Shown in pieces: positions 55,217 through 64,000 of a stretch of 64,000 bases of DNA. This DNA comes from Burkholderia humptydooensis (GTDB lineage Bacteria; Pseudomonadota; Gammaproteobacteria; Burkholderiales; Burkholderiaceae). The notes below the pieces were generated by a model, which saw only the letters and a list, made by a program, of their open reading frames with translations, was not told where the DNA came from and searched no databases. The DNA lies in contig NZ_CP013380.1 in assembly GCF_001513745.1 (NCBI RefSeq), positions 868,001 through 932,000 of the forward strand. The letters are read 5' to 3'. How positions within the stretch are numbered: the first letter of the stretch is position 1; the number at the start of each line of letters is the position of its first letter. Position numbers and translations under genes: made by a program.

Positions 55217-56164
55217 CTACGTGGCCTGCATCGCGCGGCGGTACTCGCCGGGCGTCGCGCCATGCGTGTCGCGAAAGCGATGGCTGAGATGGGCGGCGTT
55301 CGCGTAGCCGCACTGCGCGGCGACCTGCGCGAGCGGCAGCGACGTCGTGCGCAGCAGCGTGCGCGCGCGGGCGAGGCGCTGCTCGGCGATCCACGCATGC
55401 GGCGCGCGGCCGAACGACACGCGGAACATCCGCGAGAAATGGTATTCGGACAGCGACGCGAGCCCGGCCAGTTCGCCGAGCGTCATCGGCTGCGTCAGGT
55501 ACGTGTCGATGTAGTCGCGCACGCGTCGGCGCACGGCGGGCGCGAGCCCGCCCTTGAACGGCGCGTCGGCGTTCGTCATGCTCTGCCCGCGCAGCAGGAG
55601 GCTCAGCACCTCGTGCGCGGTTTCGTTCACGCGCAGCCGGCCGTCGGCGTCGTCCCAGCGCTCGAGCGCGAGCGAGCGGCATAGCGCGGCGACGCGCGCA
55701 TCCTCGAAATACGTGCGATCGGCGAGCGTCAGCTCGCGCGGCTCGCGGTCGAGCTCGCGCACCGCGCGCTGCGCGAAGTGCTCGGGCAGGAAGTACAGGT
55801 GGACGAAGTGCATCTGGCCGCGCACCCACCAGCGCGATTCGTGGTCGCCCGGCAGCGCGCACAGCAGGCTCGGCGCGCCGTAGCGCGCGATCTTCTGCCG
55901 CTCGGTGCGGTAGCCGCCGTCCAGGTAGCACGACAGCGTGTGATGCCCGGGCTGCGCGTACACCGTCTCGCTTTCGTCTGTGACGCGCGTCCACTCGGCG
56001 ATCGCGAGGTGATCGCCGAGCCACGCGAAGCGCTCGAGCCTCGCGTTCTCCTCGGCGAGCGTCCGGCAGACGGATTGCAGGCCGAACGGCACCTCGTCGC
56101 CGACGAAATCGGCGACGGGCACGGACAGGCGGGCGTCGAGCGGAGGCGAGGAGGGCGCGTGCAT
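55217..56164 (-). CDS. AraC-family regulator
   Basis: 315 residues; I chose the ATG at 56164 (MHAPSSPPLDARL) since the 51 upstream codons to 56317 are unlikely to be coding and overlap the divergent exporter. The C-terminal domain has both HTH units (MTLGELAGLASLSEYHFSRM and PLAQVAAQCGYANAAHLSHR, then FRDTHGATPGEYRR). The N-terminal part is of the cupin-like ligand-binding kind. Convergent with the aminotransferase, divergent from the EamA gene. Confidence 0.9.
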   Translation of the reverse strand: MHAPSSPPLDARLSVPVADFVGDEVPFGLQSVCRTLAEENARLERFAWLGDHLAIAEWTRVTDESETVYAQPGHHTLSCYLDGGYRTERQKIARYGAPSLLCALPGDHESRWWVRGQMHFVHLYFLPEHFAQRAVRELDREPRELTLADRTYFEDARVAALCRSLALERWDDADGRLRVNETAHEVLSLLLRGQSMTNADAPFKGGLAPAVRRRVRDYIDTYLTQPMTLGELAGLASLSEYHFSRMFRVSFGRAPHAWIAEQRLARARTLLRTTSLPLAQVAAQCGYANAAHLSHRFRDTHGATPGEYRRAMQAT

Positions 56165-56315
56165 GATGGAGCGAGTATAAGCGCGCACGCGCGGGCGCAG
56201 CCCGGCCGCCGGCAAAAGACCGCAATTCCAGACAATCGGCGCCCGAAGCGAGGCGGCATAGTCGGAGTCCTCCTCTCGTCGTCGTGTTCGTCTTCGCACC
56301 GCTTTCGCTTTCGCC

Positions 56316-57206
56316 ATGAATCTGTCGCTTTACGTCGTCACCGTGCTGATCTGGGGCACCACTTGGATCGCGATCAAATGGCAGTTGGGCGGCGTGCCGC
56401 CGCCCGTGTCGATCGCGTGGCGCTTCTGGCTCGCGGCCGCGGCGATGTTCGTGCTGCTGCGCGCGATGCGCAGGCCGATCCGGCCGCCGCGCGAAGCATG
56501 GCGCTTTCTCGTCGCGCAGGGCGTCGCGCTCTTCTGCCACAATTTCCTGTGCTTCTACTACGCGGAGCAGGTCGTGCCGAGCGGCCTCGTCGCGGTGGTG
56601 TTCTCGACCGCGCCGCTCCTGAACTCGATCAACGGGCGGCTGTTCATGGGGCGGCCGCTGCGGCAGTCCGCGATCGCGGGCGCGCTGCTCGGACTGACCG
56701 GCATCGGGTGCCTGTTCTGGCAGCAGATGGCGGGGCACGTCGACGATCGCGCGACCTGGATCGGCCTGGCAATCGCGTTGGCGGGCACGATGTGCTTCTC
56801 GGCGGGCAATCTGCTGTCGAGCCGGATGCAGGCGATGGGGCTGCATCCGCTCGCGACCAACGGATGGGCGATGCTGATCGGCGCGGCGATCCTGACCGCC
56901 GGCAGCATCGCGGCCGGACTGCCGCTCGCGCCCGATACGAGCCCGCGCTATCTCGCCGCGCTCGTCTATCTCGCGGTGCCCGGCTCGGTGATCGGGTTCA
57001 CTGCATACCTGACCCTCGTCGGCCGGCTCGGGCCAGAGCGCGCCGCTTATTGCACGGTGCTGTTCCCGATCGTCGCGCTCGCCGTGTCGACCGTGTTCGA
57101 GGGCTACCGGTGGTCGCCGGTCGCGGTCGTCGGGTTGATGCTCGTCGTTGCCGGCAATCTGGTCGCGTTCGATCTGACGCGCCGGCTCTTCGTGCGGACC
57201 GCCTGA
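56316..57206 (+). CDS. EamA/DMT-family exporter
   Basis: 296 residues, ten membrane helices in two EamA halves (LIWGTTWIAIKWQLGGVPP at the start; LVYLAVPGSVIGFTAYLTLV in the second half). Members export amino acids or other metabolites. It is divergent from the AraC-family gene, which may control it. Substrate unknown. Confidence 0.9.
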   Translation: MNLSLYVVTVLIWGTTWIAIKWQLGGVPPPVSIAWRFWLAAAAMFVLLRAMRRPIRPPREAWRFLVAQGVALFCHNFLCFYYAEQVVPSGLVAVVFSTAPLLNSINGRLFMGRPLRQSAIAGALLGLTGIGCLFWQQMAGHVDDRATWIGLAIALAGTMCFSAGNLLSSRMQAMGLHPLATNGWAMLIGAAILTAGSIAAGLPLAPDTSPRYLAALVYLAVPGSVIGFTAYLTLVGRLGPERAAYCTVLFPIVALAVSTVFEGYRWSPVAVVGLMLVVAGNLVAFDLTRRLFVRTA

Positions 57207-57324
57207 GCGGAGGGGCGCGGCGGGCCGTCGTGCGCGGGCGGCCTTTTCGTGTGCGTCGTCCGTTTCGTTCCGCAACCGGCGCGGCGCGCGGCCGCCGTCG
57301 GATGCGGCGTCGCCGGCCGGCCGC

Positions 57325-58539
57325 TCAGGCGGGCGCGCCGCTGCCGGACAGACGCGCCTGCCGCTGATACAGTGCCGTCGACAGCGCGACGCCCGCCGCC
57401 GCTGCGACGGCCGCGCACAGGAACACCTGTGGATAGCCGAACGCGCCCGCGACGTAGCCGGCGAGCGGCCCCGTGATCCCGAGCGACAGATCGAGAAACA
57501 CCGAATACGCGGACAGCGCCGCGCCGCGGCTCGCGGGTGGCACGAGCGCGACCGCCTCGACGCCGAGCGCGGGAAAGATCAGCGCGAAGCCGAAGCCCGT
57601 CAGCGCGGCGCCGACGAGCGCGACGTGCGGCACGGGCGCGAGCCACAGCATCAAGAGGCCCGCGCATTCGAAGGCGAACGACACGATCGCCACGCGGAAC
57701 CCGCCGTGCGTCTTGATCGTGTTCGCGAACAGCAGGCGCGCGCCGATGAACAGCGTGCCGAACACGGTCAGCGACAGCGCGGCATTCGGCCAGTGCCGCG
57801 CCGCGTAGTAGAGCGTGATGAACGTCGCGATCGAGCCGAAGCCGGCCGAGCCGAGCGCGAGGCCGAGGCCGTGCGGCAGCACGCGGGTGAACACGCTTGC
57901 ATACGACATCCGCTCGCCGTGCACGAGCGGCACGGGCGCGATCCGCCGCGCGAGGCAGTAGCCGAGCGCCGCGAGCGCGATCACGAGCACGCCGAGCACC
58001 GCGGGAATCAGCGCATGTGAGATCGCGACGCCGACGGGCGCGCCGATCGCGAGCGCGCCGTACGTCGCGATGCCGTTCCACGAGATCACGCGCGCGTTGT
58101 GCGCGGGGCCGACGCGGCCGATCCCCCACAGGATCGCGCCCGTGCCGACGAGGCTTTCGCCGACGCCGAGCACGAGCCGGCTCGCGACGAGCAGCGCGAT
58201 GCTCGCGGCCGGCCAGCGCGCGAACGCGAATGCGCAGAGCAAGAGCGCGCCGCTCGCGCCGCTCGCGGCGAGCCCGCGCAGCACGGTGCGCTTCGGGCCG
58301 AGCGTATCCGCGTAGCGGCCGGCGAGCGGCCGAGACGCGAGCGTCGCGAAATACTGCACGCTGATCGCCGCGCCCGCGACGACCGCCGAAAAGCCGAGTT
58401 CGTCATGAACGAAGCCCGGCAGCACGGCGAGCGGCAGGCCGATCGTCAGATAGCAGACGAACGTGAACGAGACGACGGAGACGATCTGCAGCGTCGTCGC
58501 GAGCGCGCTGCGGGGGGAAGAGGCGGAATCGGCTGACAT
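57325..58539 (-). CDS. MFS transporter (arabinose/drug efflux-like, YhhS type)
   Basis: 404 residues from the ATG at 58539. Twelve membrane segments; [20 protein letters not shown] followed by KRTV is the loop motif, and [20 protein letters not shown] is typical of the YhhS/YfcJ group. The huge minus-strand frame that extends beyond 63 kb is not a protein; domain content starts at 58539. No clear binding site. Substrate unknown. Confidence 0.87.
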   Translation of the reverse strand: MSADSASSPRSALATTLQIVSVVSFTFVCYLTIGLPLAVLPGFVHDELGFSAVVAGAAISVQYFATLASRPLAGRYADTLGPKRTVLRGLAASGASGALLLCAFAFARWPAASIALLVASRLVLGVGESLVGTGAILWGIGRVGPAHNARVISWNGIATYGALAIGAPVGVAISHALIPAVLGVLVIALAALGYCLARRIAPVPLVHGERMSYASVFTRVLPHGLGLALGSAGFGSIATFITLYYAARHWPNAALSLTVFGTLFIGARLLFANTIKTHGGFRVAIVSFAFECAGLLMLWLAPVPHVALVGAALTGFGFALIFPALGVEAVALVPPASRGAALSAYSVFLDLSLGITGPLAGYVAGAFGYPQVFLCAAVAAAAGVALSTALYQRQARLSGSGAPA

Positions 58540-58845
58540 TGCGGGGACGGAACGAAGGCGAGCATCCGGTTGATGCGAAAGCCGAATTTTTACATGGAAC
58601 CGGTTTTCCTGCAGGTACCGCTTAGTTAAACCACTGTGCAAGGCGGCATATCGCCGCAGCGATATAAACCGCATGCGCGGCCGGCTATGGGTTCCGGAAT
58701 TTGACGGTGATAGCGTGCGAAATATGACGACGACGGCCGCGGCGGCGGTCCGCGCGCCGCTTGGGCACCGCTCGGGTGCCGCGCGCCGCCGCCGCGCCGG
58801 GTCGTGTCCCCATTTTCGAGAACGACGCAGCGAGAACGATGCAAC
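58540..58845. other. Divergent promoter region upstream of xdhA
   Basis: 306 bases, no gene. It includes GGAACCGGTTTTCC near 58595, built on the palindrome AACCGGTT; a similar GGAACCGGTTTCC occurs after xdhB near 62833. It may be a shared regulator site. AT-rich from 58585 to 58740. Confidence 0.4.
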
Positions 58846-60363
58846 ATGAGTGAGCCGATTCGTTTCTATCATCGCCGGGCGATCCGCGAAGTCAGCGGCG
58901 CGGACGTGACCCGCACGGTGCTCCAGTATCTGCGCGAGGACGCGCATTGCACCGGCACGAAGGAAGGCTGCGCGGAAGGCGATTGCGGCGCGTGCACGGT
59001 CGTCGTCGGCGAGCTCGCCGACGCGGGCGGCGTCGAGTTCAAGGCGGTCAACGCGTGCATCCAGTTCCTGCCGACGCTCGACGGCCGCGCGCTTTTCACG
59101 GTCGAGGACCTGCGCCAGCCGGACGGCGCGCTGCATCCGGTGCAGGACGCGCTCGTCGAATGCCACGGCTCGCAGTGCGGCTTTTGCACGCCGGGCTTCG
59201 CGATGTCGATGTGGGCGCTCTACGCGCGGCACGGGCACGACGCGCAGCGCGCCGATCGCACGACGCCGTCGCGCGCTCAGATCGCCGACGCGCTCACCGG
59301 CAATCTGTGCCGCTGCACCGGCTACCGGCCGATCGTCGACGCGGCGGTGCGGATGTTCGACGCGCCGCCGCCGAAGGTTCACGTCGACGTCGCCGCGCTC
59401 GCGCGCACGCTGGAAGCGCTGCGCCGCGAGGGCACGTTCCACTACGAGCACGCGGGCCGATCGTTCGACGCGCCGCGCACGCTCGACGCGCTCGCGTGGC
59501 TGAAGGCCGAGAAGCCCGCCGCGCGCGTGCTCGCGGGCAGCACCGACGTCGGCCTGTGGGTGACGAAACAGTTGCGCGATCTGGGCGACGTGCTCTATGT
59601 CGGCCAGGTGCCCGAGCTGCGCCGGATCGCCGAGCGCGACGACTGGATCGAGATCGGCGCGGCCGCGACGCTCGAGGCCGCGTATGCGGCGCTCGCCGCG
59701 CATTATCCGGAGCTCGCCGAGATGTGGAAGCGCTTCGCGTCGCTGCCGATCCGCAACGCGGGGACGATCGGCGGCAACGTCGCGAACGGCTCGCCGATCG
59801 GCGATGCGATGCCGGGCCTGATCGCGCTCGGCGCGCGGGTCGTGCTGCGCGGCGGCGACGCAACGCGCGAGCTGCCGCTCGAGGCGCTGTATGTCGGCTA
59901 TCAGAAGAAGGACATGGCCGAGCACGAGCTCGTCGTCGCGCTGAAGGTGCCCAAGCGCACCGGCGCGCGCGCGAACCTGCGCTTTCGCACGTACAAGTTG
60001 TCCAAGCGCTTCGATTCCGACATCTCGGCCGTCTGCGCGGCGTTCGCGTTCATCGCCGACGGCGACGCGATCCGCGCGCCGCGCATCGCGTTCGGCGGCA
60101 TGGCCGCGACGCCGAAGCGCGCATCGCACGCGGAAGCCGCGCTTGCCGACGCCGTATGGGACGAGGCCGCCGCGCTCGCCGCGATGCGCGCGCTCGGTGA
60201 CGACTACGCGCCGCTCACCGACATGCGCGCGACGAGCGCGTATCGGCTCGAGACCGCGAAGAACCTGCTGTACCGCTTCTGGCTGGAGACCCGCCCGCAC
60301 GATCCGCTGCCCGCGTCGGCCGTGAACGTGCGCGAAGTCGCCGCCGAGCCGGCCGCCTCCTGA
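58846..60363 (+). CDS. xdhA: Xanthine dehydrogenase small subunit
   Basis: 505 residues. Two [2Fe-2S] sites: [20 protein letters not shown] and CGSQ-like [10 protein letters not shown] plus [15 protein letters not shown]. The FAD domain follows from about residue 205, with [19 protein letters not shown]. It passes electrons from the molybdenum site of XdhB to NAD. The start at 58846 is the first with domain content. xdhB follows after 30 bases. Confidence 0.95.
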   Translation: MSEPIRFYHRRAIREVSGADVTRTVLQYLREDAHCTGTKEGCAEGDCGACTVVVGELADAGGVEFKAVNACIQFLPTLDGRALFTVEDLRQPDGALHPVQDALVECHGSQCGFCTPGFAMSMWALYARHGHDAQRADRTTPSRAQIADALTGNLCRCTGYRPIVDAAVRMFDAPPPKVHVDVAALARTLEALRREGTFHYEHAGRSFDAPRTLDALAWLKAEKPAARVLAGSTDVGLWVTKQLRDLGDVLYVGQVPELRRIAERDDWIEIGAAATLEAAYAALAAHYPELAEMWKRFASLPIRNAGTIGGNVANGSPIGDAMPGLIALGARVVLRGGDATRELPLEALYVGYQKKDMAEHELVVALKVPKRTGARANLRFRTYKLSKRFDSDISAVCAAFAFIADGDAIRAPRIAFGGMAATPKRASHAEAALADAVWDEAAALAAMRALGDDYAPLTDMRATSAYRLETAKNLLYRFWLETRPHDPLPASAVNVREVAAEPAAS

Positions 60364-60393
60364 CCGATCGACGCCAAGCGGAGCCATCGCATC

Positions 60394-62817
60394 ATGAATC
60401 AGCAAGCCGAACCTTTCCTGAGCTTCACCGCCGACGCCGGGCGCGACGCGTTCAAGCAGGTCCACGTGTCGCGGCCGCACGAATCCGCGCATCTGCACGT
60501 GAGCGGGCGCGCGACCTACACCGACGACATCCCGCTCGTCGCGGGCACGCTGCACGCGGCGCTCGGCCTGTCCGCGAAGCCGCATGCGAGGATCGTGTCG
60601 ATGCGGCTCGACGCGGTGCGTGCGGCGGCGGGCGTCGTCGCGGTGCTGACCGCGGCCGACATTCCGGGCGCGAACGATTGCGGGCCGATCGTCCACGACG
60701 ATCCGGTGCTCGCCGACGGCGTCGTCCAGTACGTCGGGCAGCCGATGTTCGTCGTCGTCGCGGCGTCGCACGATGCCGCGCGCCGCGCCGCGCGTCTCGC
60801 GCAGATCGAATACGACGAGCTGCCGGCGATCCTGACCGCGCAGGCCGCGCGCGCGGCCGACTCGTACGTGCTGCCGCCGATGAAGCTCGCGCGCGGCGAC
60901 GCGCCCGCACGGATCGCGCGCGCCGCGCATCGCGACGCGGGCGAACTCACGTTGGGCGGCCAGGAGCAGTTCTATCTCGAAGGGCAGATCGCGTATGCGG
61001 TGCCGAAGGAAGACGGCGCGATGCACGTGTACAGCTCGACGCAGCATCCGAGCGAGATGCAGCATCTCGTCGCGCACGTGCTGGGCCTCGCGTCGCACGA
61101 CGTGCTCGTCGAATGCCGGCGCATGGGCGGCGGCTTCGGCGGCAAGGAATCGCAATCGGGCCTGTTCGCGTGCTGCGCCGCGCTCGCCGCCTGGAAGCTG
61201 CAGCGCCCGGTGAAGCTGCGCCCCGATCGCGACGACGACATGATGATCACCGGCAAGCGGCACGACTTCCATTACCGCTACGACGTCGGCTACGACGACG
61301 CGGGCGTGATCGAGGGCGTCTCGGTCGACATGACGTCGCGCTGCGGCTTCTCCGCCGATCTGTCGGGGCCCGTGATGACGCGCGCCGTGTGCCACTTCGA
61401 CAACGCGTACTGGCTGCCCGACGTGTCGATCGTCGGGCGCTGCGGGAAGACGAACACGCAGTCGAACACCGCGTTTCGCGGCTTCGGCGGCCCGCAGGGC
61501 GCGTTCGCGATCGAGTACATCGTCGACAGCGTCGCGCGCGCGCTCGGCCGCGATCCGCTCGACGTGCGCCGCGCGAACCTGTACGGCAAGACCGAGCGCA
61601 ACGTGACGCCGTACGGGCAGACGATCGAGGACAACGTACTGCCCGAGCTGATCGCCGAGATCGAGGCGACGAGCGCGTATCGCGCGCGCCGCGCGGCGAC
61701 GCGCGCGTTCAACGCGGCGAGCCCGGTGCTGAAGAAGGGCATCGCCCTCACGCCGGTGAAGTTCGGCATCGCGTTCAACGTCACGCATTTCAACCAGGCG
61801 GGCGCGCTCGTCCACATCTACACCGACGGCTCGATCCTCGTGAACCACGGCGGCACCGAGATGGGCCAGGGGCTCAACACGAAGGTCGCGCAGGTCGTCG
61901 CGCACGAGCTGGGCGTCGGCTTCGCGCGGATTCGCGTGACGGCGACCGATACGAGCAAGGTCGCGAACACGTCGGCGACCGCGGCGTCGACAGGCTCCGA
62001 CCTGAACGGCAAGGCCGCGCAGGACGCCGCGCGCCAGTTGCGCGAGCGGCTCGCCGCGTTCGCGGCCGAGCATGTCGGCGGCGGCAACGCGTGCGCGGCC
62101 GACGTGCGCTTCGCGCACGACGAGGTGCGCGTCGGCGAGACGGCGGTGCCGTTCGAGGAGCTCGTCGCGCATGCGTATCGCGCGCGCGTGCAGCTCTGGT
62201 CGGACGGCTTCTATGCGACGCCGAAGCTGCACTGGGATCAGGCGGCGCTGCGCGGGCGGCCGTTCTTCTATTACGCGTACGGCGCGGCGGTGTCGGAAGT
62301 CGTCGTCGACACGCTGACGGGCGAGATGCGCGTGCTGCGCGCGGACGTGCTGCACGACGTCGGCGCGTCGCTGAATCCGGCGCTCGACATCGGGCAGGTG
62401 GAGGGCGCGTTCATCCAGGGGATGGGGTGGCTCACGACCGAGGAGCTGTGGTGGAACGACGGCGGCAAGCTGATGACGCACGCGCCGTCGACATACAAGA
62501 TCCCGACCGTCAACGACTGTCCGCCGGACTTCCGCGTGAAGCTGTTCGACAACCGCAACGGGGAGGACAGCATTCACCGCTCGAAGGCGGTCGGCGAGCC
62601 GCCGTTGCTGCTGCCGTTCTCGGTGTTCTTCGCGATCCGCGACGCGATTGCGGCGCTCGGCGATTACGCGATCAATCCGCCGCTCGCCGCGCCCGCGACG
62701 GGCGAGTCGATCCTGCGCGCGGTGCAGGCGGTGCGCGCCGCGCGATGCGACGATTGCCGCGACGCGCGAATGCGCAACGCAGAGACGCTGCGAAGCGAAT
62801 TGAACCGATCCGTATAA
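60394..62817 (+). CDS. xdhB: Xanthine dehydrogenase molybdenum-binding subunit
   Basis: 807 residues. Molybdopterin contacts [30 protein letters not shown] and [20 protein letters not shown]; the catalytic Glu is in [14 protein letters not shown] near the C-terminus. It hydroxylates hypoxanthine and xanthine to urate in the cytoplasm. An xdhC maturation gene, usual as third gene, is not found; a molybdate-binding-like protein follows instead. Confidence 0.96.
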   Translation: MNQQAEPFLSFTADAGRDAFKQVHVSRPHESAHLHVSGRATYTDDIPLVAGTLHAALGLSAKPHARIVSMRLDAVRAAAGVVAVLTAADIPGANDCGPIVHDDPVLADGVVQYVGQPMFVVVAASHDAARRAARLAQIEYDELPAILTAQAARAADSYVLPPMKLARGDAPARIARAAHRDAGELTLGGQEQFYLEGQIAYAVPKEDGAMHVYSSTQHPSEMQHLVAHVLGLASHDVLVECRRMGGGFGGKESQSGLFACCAALAAWKLQRPVKLRPDRDDDMMITGKRHDFHYRYDVGYDDAGVIEGVSVDMTSRCGFSADLSGPVMTRAVCHFDNAYWLPDVSIVGRCGKTNTQSNTAFRGFGGPQGAFAIEYIVDSVARALGRDPLDVRRANLYGKTERNVTPYGQTIEDNVLPELIAEIEATSAYRARRAATRAFNAASPVLKKGIALTPVKFGIAFNVTHFNQAGALVHIYTDGSILVNHGGTEMGQGLNTKVAQVVAHELGVGFARIRVTATDTSKVANTSATAASTGSDLNGKAAQDAARQLRERLAAFAAEHVGGGNACAADVRFAHDEVRVGETAVPFEELVAHAYRARVQLWSDGFYATPKLHWDQAALRGRPFFYYAYGAAVSEVVVDTLTGEMRVLRADVLHDVGASLNPALDIGQVEGAFIQGMGWLTTEELWWNDGGKLMTHAPSTYKIPTVNDCPPDFRVKLFDNRNGEDSIHRSKAVGEPPLLLPFSVFFAIRDAIAALGDYAINPPLAAPATGESILRAVQAVRAARCDDCRDARMRNAETLRSELNRSV

Positions 62818-62904
62818 ACCTGCGCTTTTCAGCGGAACCGGTTTCCGCGAAGATGATCGTCGCTTTCTCCCCGACACCGATCGACACCGACGACGACGAA
62901 AACG

Positions 62905-63687
62905 ATGAGACATCCCCTGACGAAGCCCATCGGCGCCGCGCTGCTGGCCGCGGCCGCCGCGCTCGCGCAAGCGCACGCGGCCGAGCTGCACGTGATGAAT
63001 TCCGGCGGCTTCACGGCCGCGTACAAGTTGCTCGCGCCGAAGTTCGAGGCGGCGACGGGCAATACGCTCGACATCGCGTACGGCCCGTCGATGGGCGCGA
63101 CGCCGGAGGCGATCCCGAACCGGCTCGCGCGCGGCGAGCCGGCCGACGTCGTGATCATGGTCGGCTATGCGCTCGACAAGCTGATCAGCGAAGGCAAGGT
63201 CGATCCGGGCTCGCGCGTCGAGCTCGCGGATTCGCGGATCGGCGCGGTCGTGCGCGCGGGCGAGCCCGTGCCCGACATCGGCACGCTCGGCGCGCTGAAG
63301 GCCGCGCTGCTGCAGGCGAAGTCGGTTGCGTACTCGGACAGCGCGAGCGGCGTCTACGTCCAGAACGAGCTCTTCAGGCGGCTCGGCGTCGAGGCCGAGG
63401 TCAGGCCGAAGGCGACGATGGTGCCGCGCATTCCGGTTGCGTCGAAGGTCGCCGACGGCGCCTATGCGCTCGGCTTCCAGCAGGTGAGCGAACTGCTGCC
63501 GGTGCGGGGCGTGACGTTCGTCGGCAAGATCCCGGAGTCGCTGCAATCGGTGACGCGCTTCGCGGGCGGGATTCCTGTCGGTGCGAAACATCCGCGCGAG
63601 GCGCGCGCGCTGCTCGACTATCTGGCGTCCCCCGCGTCGGCCGACGACGTGCGCAAGACGGGCCTCGACCCGGTGCCGGCGCGCTGA
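62905..63687 (+). CDS. ModA-like extracellular solute-binding protein
   Basis: 260 residues. Signal peptide ([18 protein letters not shown]), then a two-lobed binding fold with [20 protein letters not shown] and [20 protein letters not shown], as in ModA-type molybdate-binding proteins. There are no modB/modC partners here. Next to a molybdenum enzyme this suggests metal supply, though many ModA-like proteins have other ligands. Weak binding site. 87 bases after xdhB. Confidence 0.8.
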   Translation: MRHPLTKPIGAALLAAAAALAQAHAAELHVMNSGGFTAAYKLLAPKFEAATGNTLDIAYGPSMGATPEAIPNRLARGEPADVVIMVGYALDKLISEGKVDPGSRVELADSRIGAVVRAGEPVPDIGTLGALKAALLQAKSVAYSDSASGVYVQNELFRRLGVEAEVRPKATMVPRIPVASKVADGAYALGFQQVSELLPVRGVTFVGKIPESLQSVTRFAGGIPVGAKHPREARALLDYLASPASADDVRKTGLDPVPAR

Positions 63688-63808
63688 TTCGTTGCGCCAC
63701 CGGGGGCGACGCCGCGCATTGCGCCGACCATGCGCCGCGGGAGCCGGTACACTCGTCATCTCGCGCGCCACACGCGCCACACGCCGCTCGCGTCAACGAG
63801 GCAGACCC

Positions 63809-64000
63809 ATGCAAGCACATCAACCATATTTCGACGAAGTCGTCGCCGGCTGCGACGCGATCGGCGGCTGGCTCTCGGGCGACGTGTCCGGGCCCGGGGC
63901 GCTCGACGCGCTGATGGCGCGCTTCGCGCCGTCTTTCACGATGGTCGGCACCGACGGCGACGTCTACGATCACGCGGCCACGCGCGCGCTGTTCGCGCGG
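63809..64000 (+). CDS. DUF4440/SnoaL-like protein, 3' end outside window
   Basis: The first 64 codons are visible, starting MQAHQPYFDEVVAGCDAIGG after a GAGG motif. The segment LDALMARFAPSFTMVGTDGD resembles small NTF2/SnoaL-like domains. The frame is open to the window edge, so the gene continues. Function not known. Confidence 0.6.
   Translation, partial: MQAHQPYFDEVVAGCDAIGGWLSGDVSGPGALDALMARFAPSFTMVGTDGDVYDHAATRALFAR

Noticed and set aside
57325..63780. A 2151-codon open frame on the minus strand
   Set aside because: It is antisense to xdhA, xdhB and the ModA-like gene, and its translation over that part is Arg/His-rich low-complexity sequence. Only 57325-58539 has real domain content.

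Overview
The window is high-GC (about 67%) betaproteobacterial chromosome. Gene content and order point to Burkholderia, most likely the pseudomallei group: the tol-pal operon is followed by tRNA-Lys, glyA is followed by nrdR, and the capsule and homogentisate loci are of Burkholderia type. From memory, the homogentisate dioxygenase is nearly but not exactly the B. pseudomallei protein, so a sister species such as B. thailandensis is my best guess. That is an inference, not a search result.

Layout. (1) 1-19.7 kb is a Wzx/Wzy-type exopolysaccharide locus. A minus-strand arm holds a Wzy-like membrane protein and a secreted sialidase-fold protein, with a PAP2 phosphatase gene just beyond. An AraC-type regulator lies in the middle. 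The long plus-strand operon runs: initiating sugar-phosphate transferase, wza, wzb, wzc, wzx, KpsS-like glycosyltransferase, acetyltransferase, two GT-B enzymes, kdsA, kdsC, kdsD. galU is convergent at its end. The content fits a tetrasaccharide repeat containing Kdo and an O-acetyl group, such as the galactose/Kdo exopolysaccharide known from B. pseudomallei. (2) 20-22.9 kb holds a complete ISL3-type insertion sequence with an 8-bp target duplication, an orphan short FlhD-like gene, and tRNA-Lys with its terminator. (3) 23-28.5 kb is the tol-pal operon with ybgC. (4) 28.6-31.5 kb holds a short-chain dehydrogenase, a ZTP (pfl) riboswitch upstream of glyA, and nrdR. (5) 31.7-34.5 kb is a five-gene minor-pilin cluster. 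(6) 34.6-40.6 kb holds a yqjD/yqjE-like envelope group, a 1-Cys peroxiredoxin, glutaryl-CoA dehydrogenase with a divergent IclR regulator and a shared palindromic operator, a GFA-family protein and a degenerate EAL protein. (7) 40.8-47.7 kb is a plus-strand aromatic-acid operon: MBL-fold protein, FAD monooxygenase, DUF2783 small protein, aromatic acid transporter, hmgA, fahA. It probably converts 3-hydroxyphenylacetate through homogentisate to fumarate and acetoacetate. (8) 47.8-64 kb is a mixed region of transporters, bluB, a D-2-hydroxyacid dehydrogenase with a LysR gene, a class V aminotransferase, an AraC gene, an EamA exporter, and xanthine dehydrogenase xdhAB followed by a molybdate-binding-like protein. 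The last gene runs off the window.

Most tight operons here use 4-bp ATGA start/stop overlaps. Very long reading frames on the opposite strand of real genes are common and come from strong GC bias at third codon positions. The clearest new leads are the secreted sialidase-fold protein tied to a Kdo polysaccharide, the match between glycosyltransferase count and repeat unit, the DUF2783 protein as coupling partner of a flavin hydroxylase, and several proteins whose expected catalytic residues are missing.
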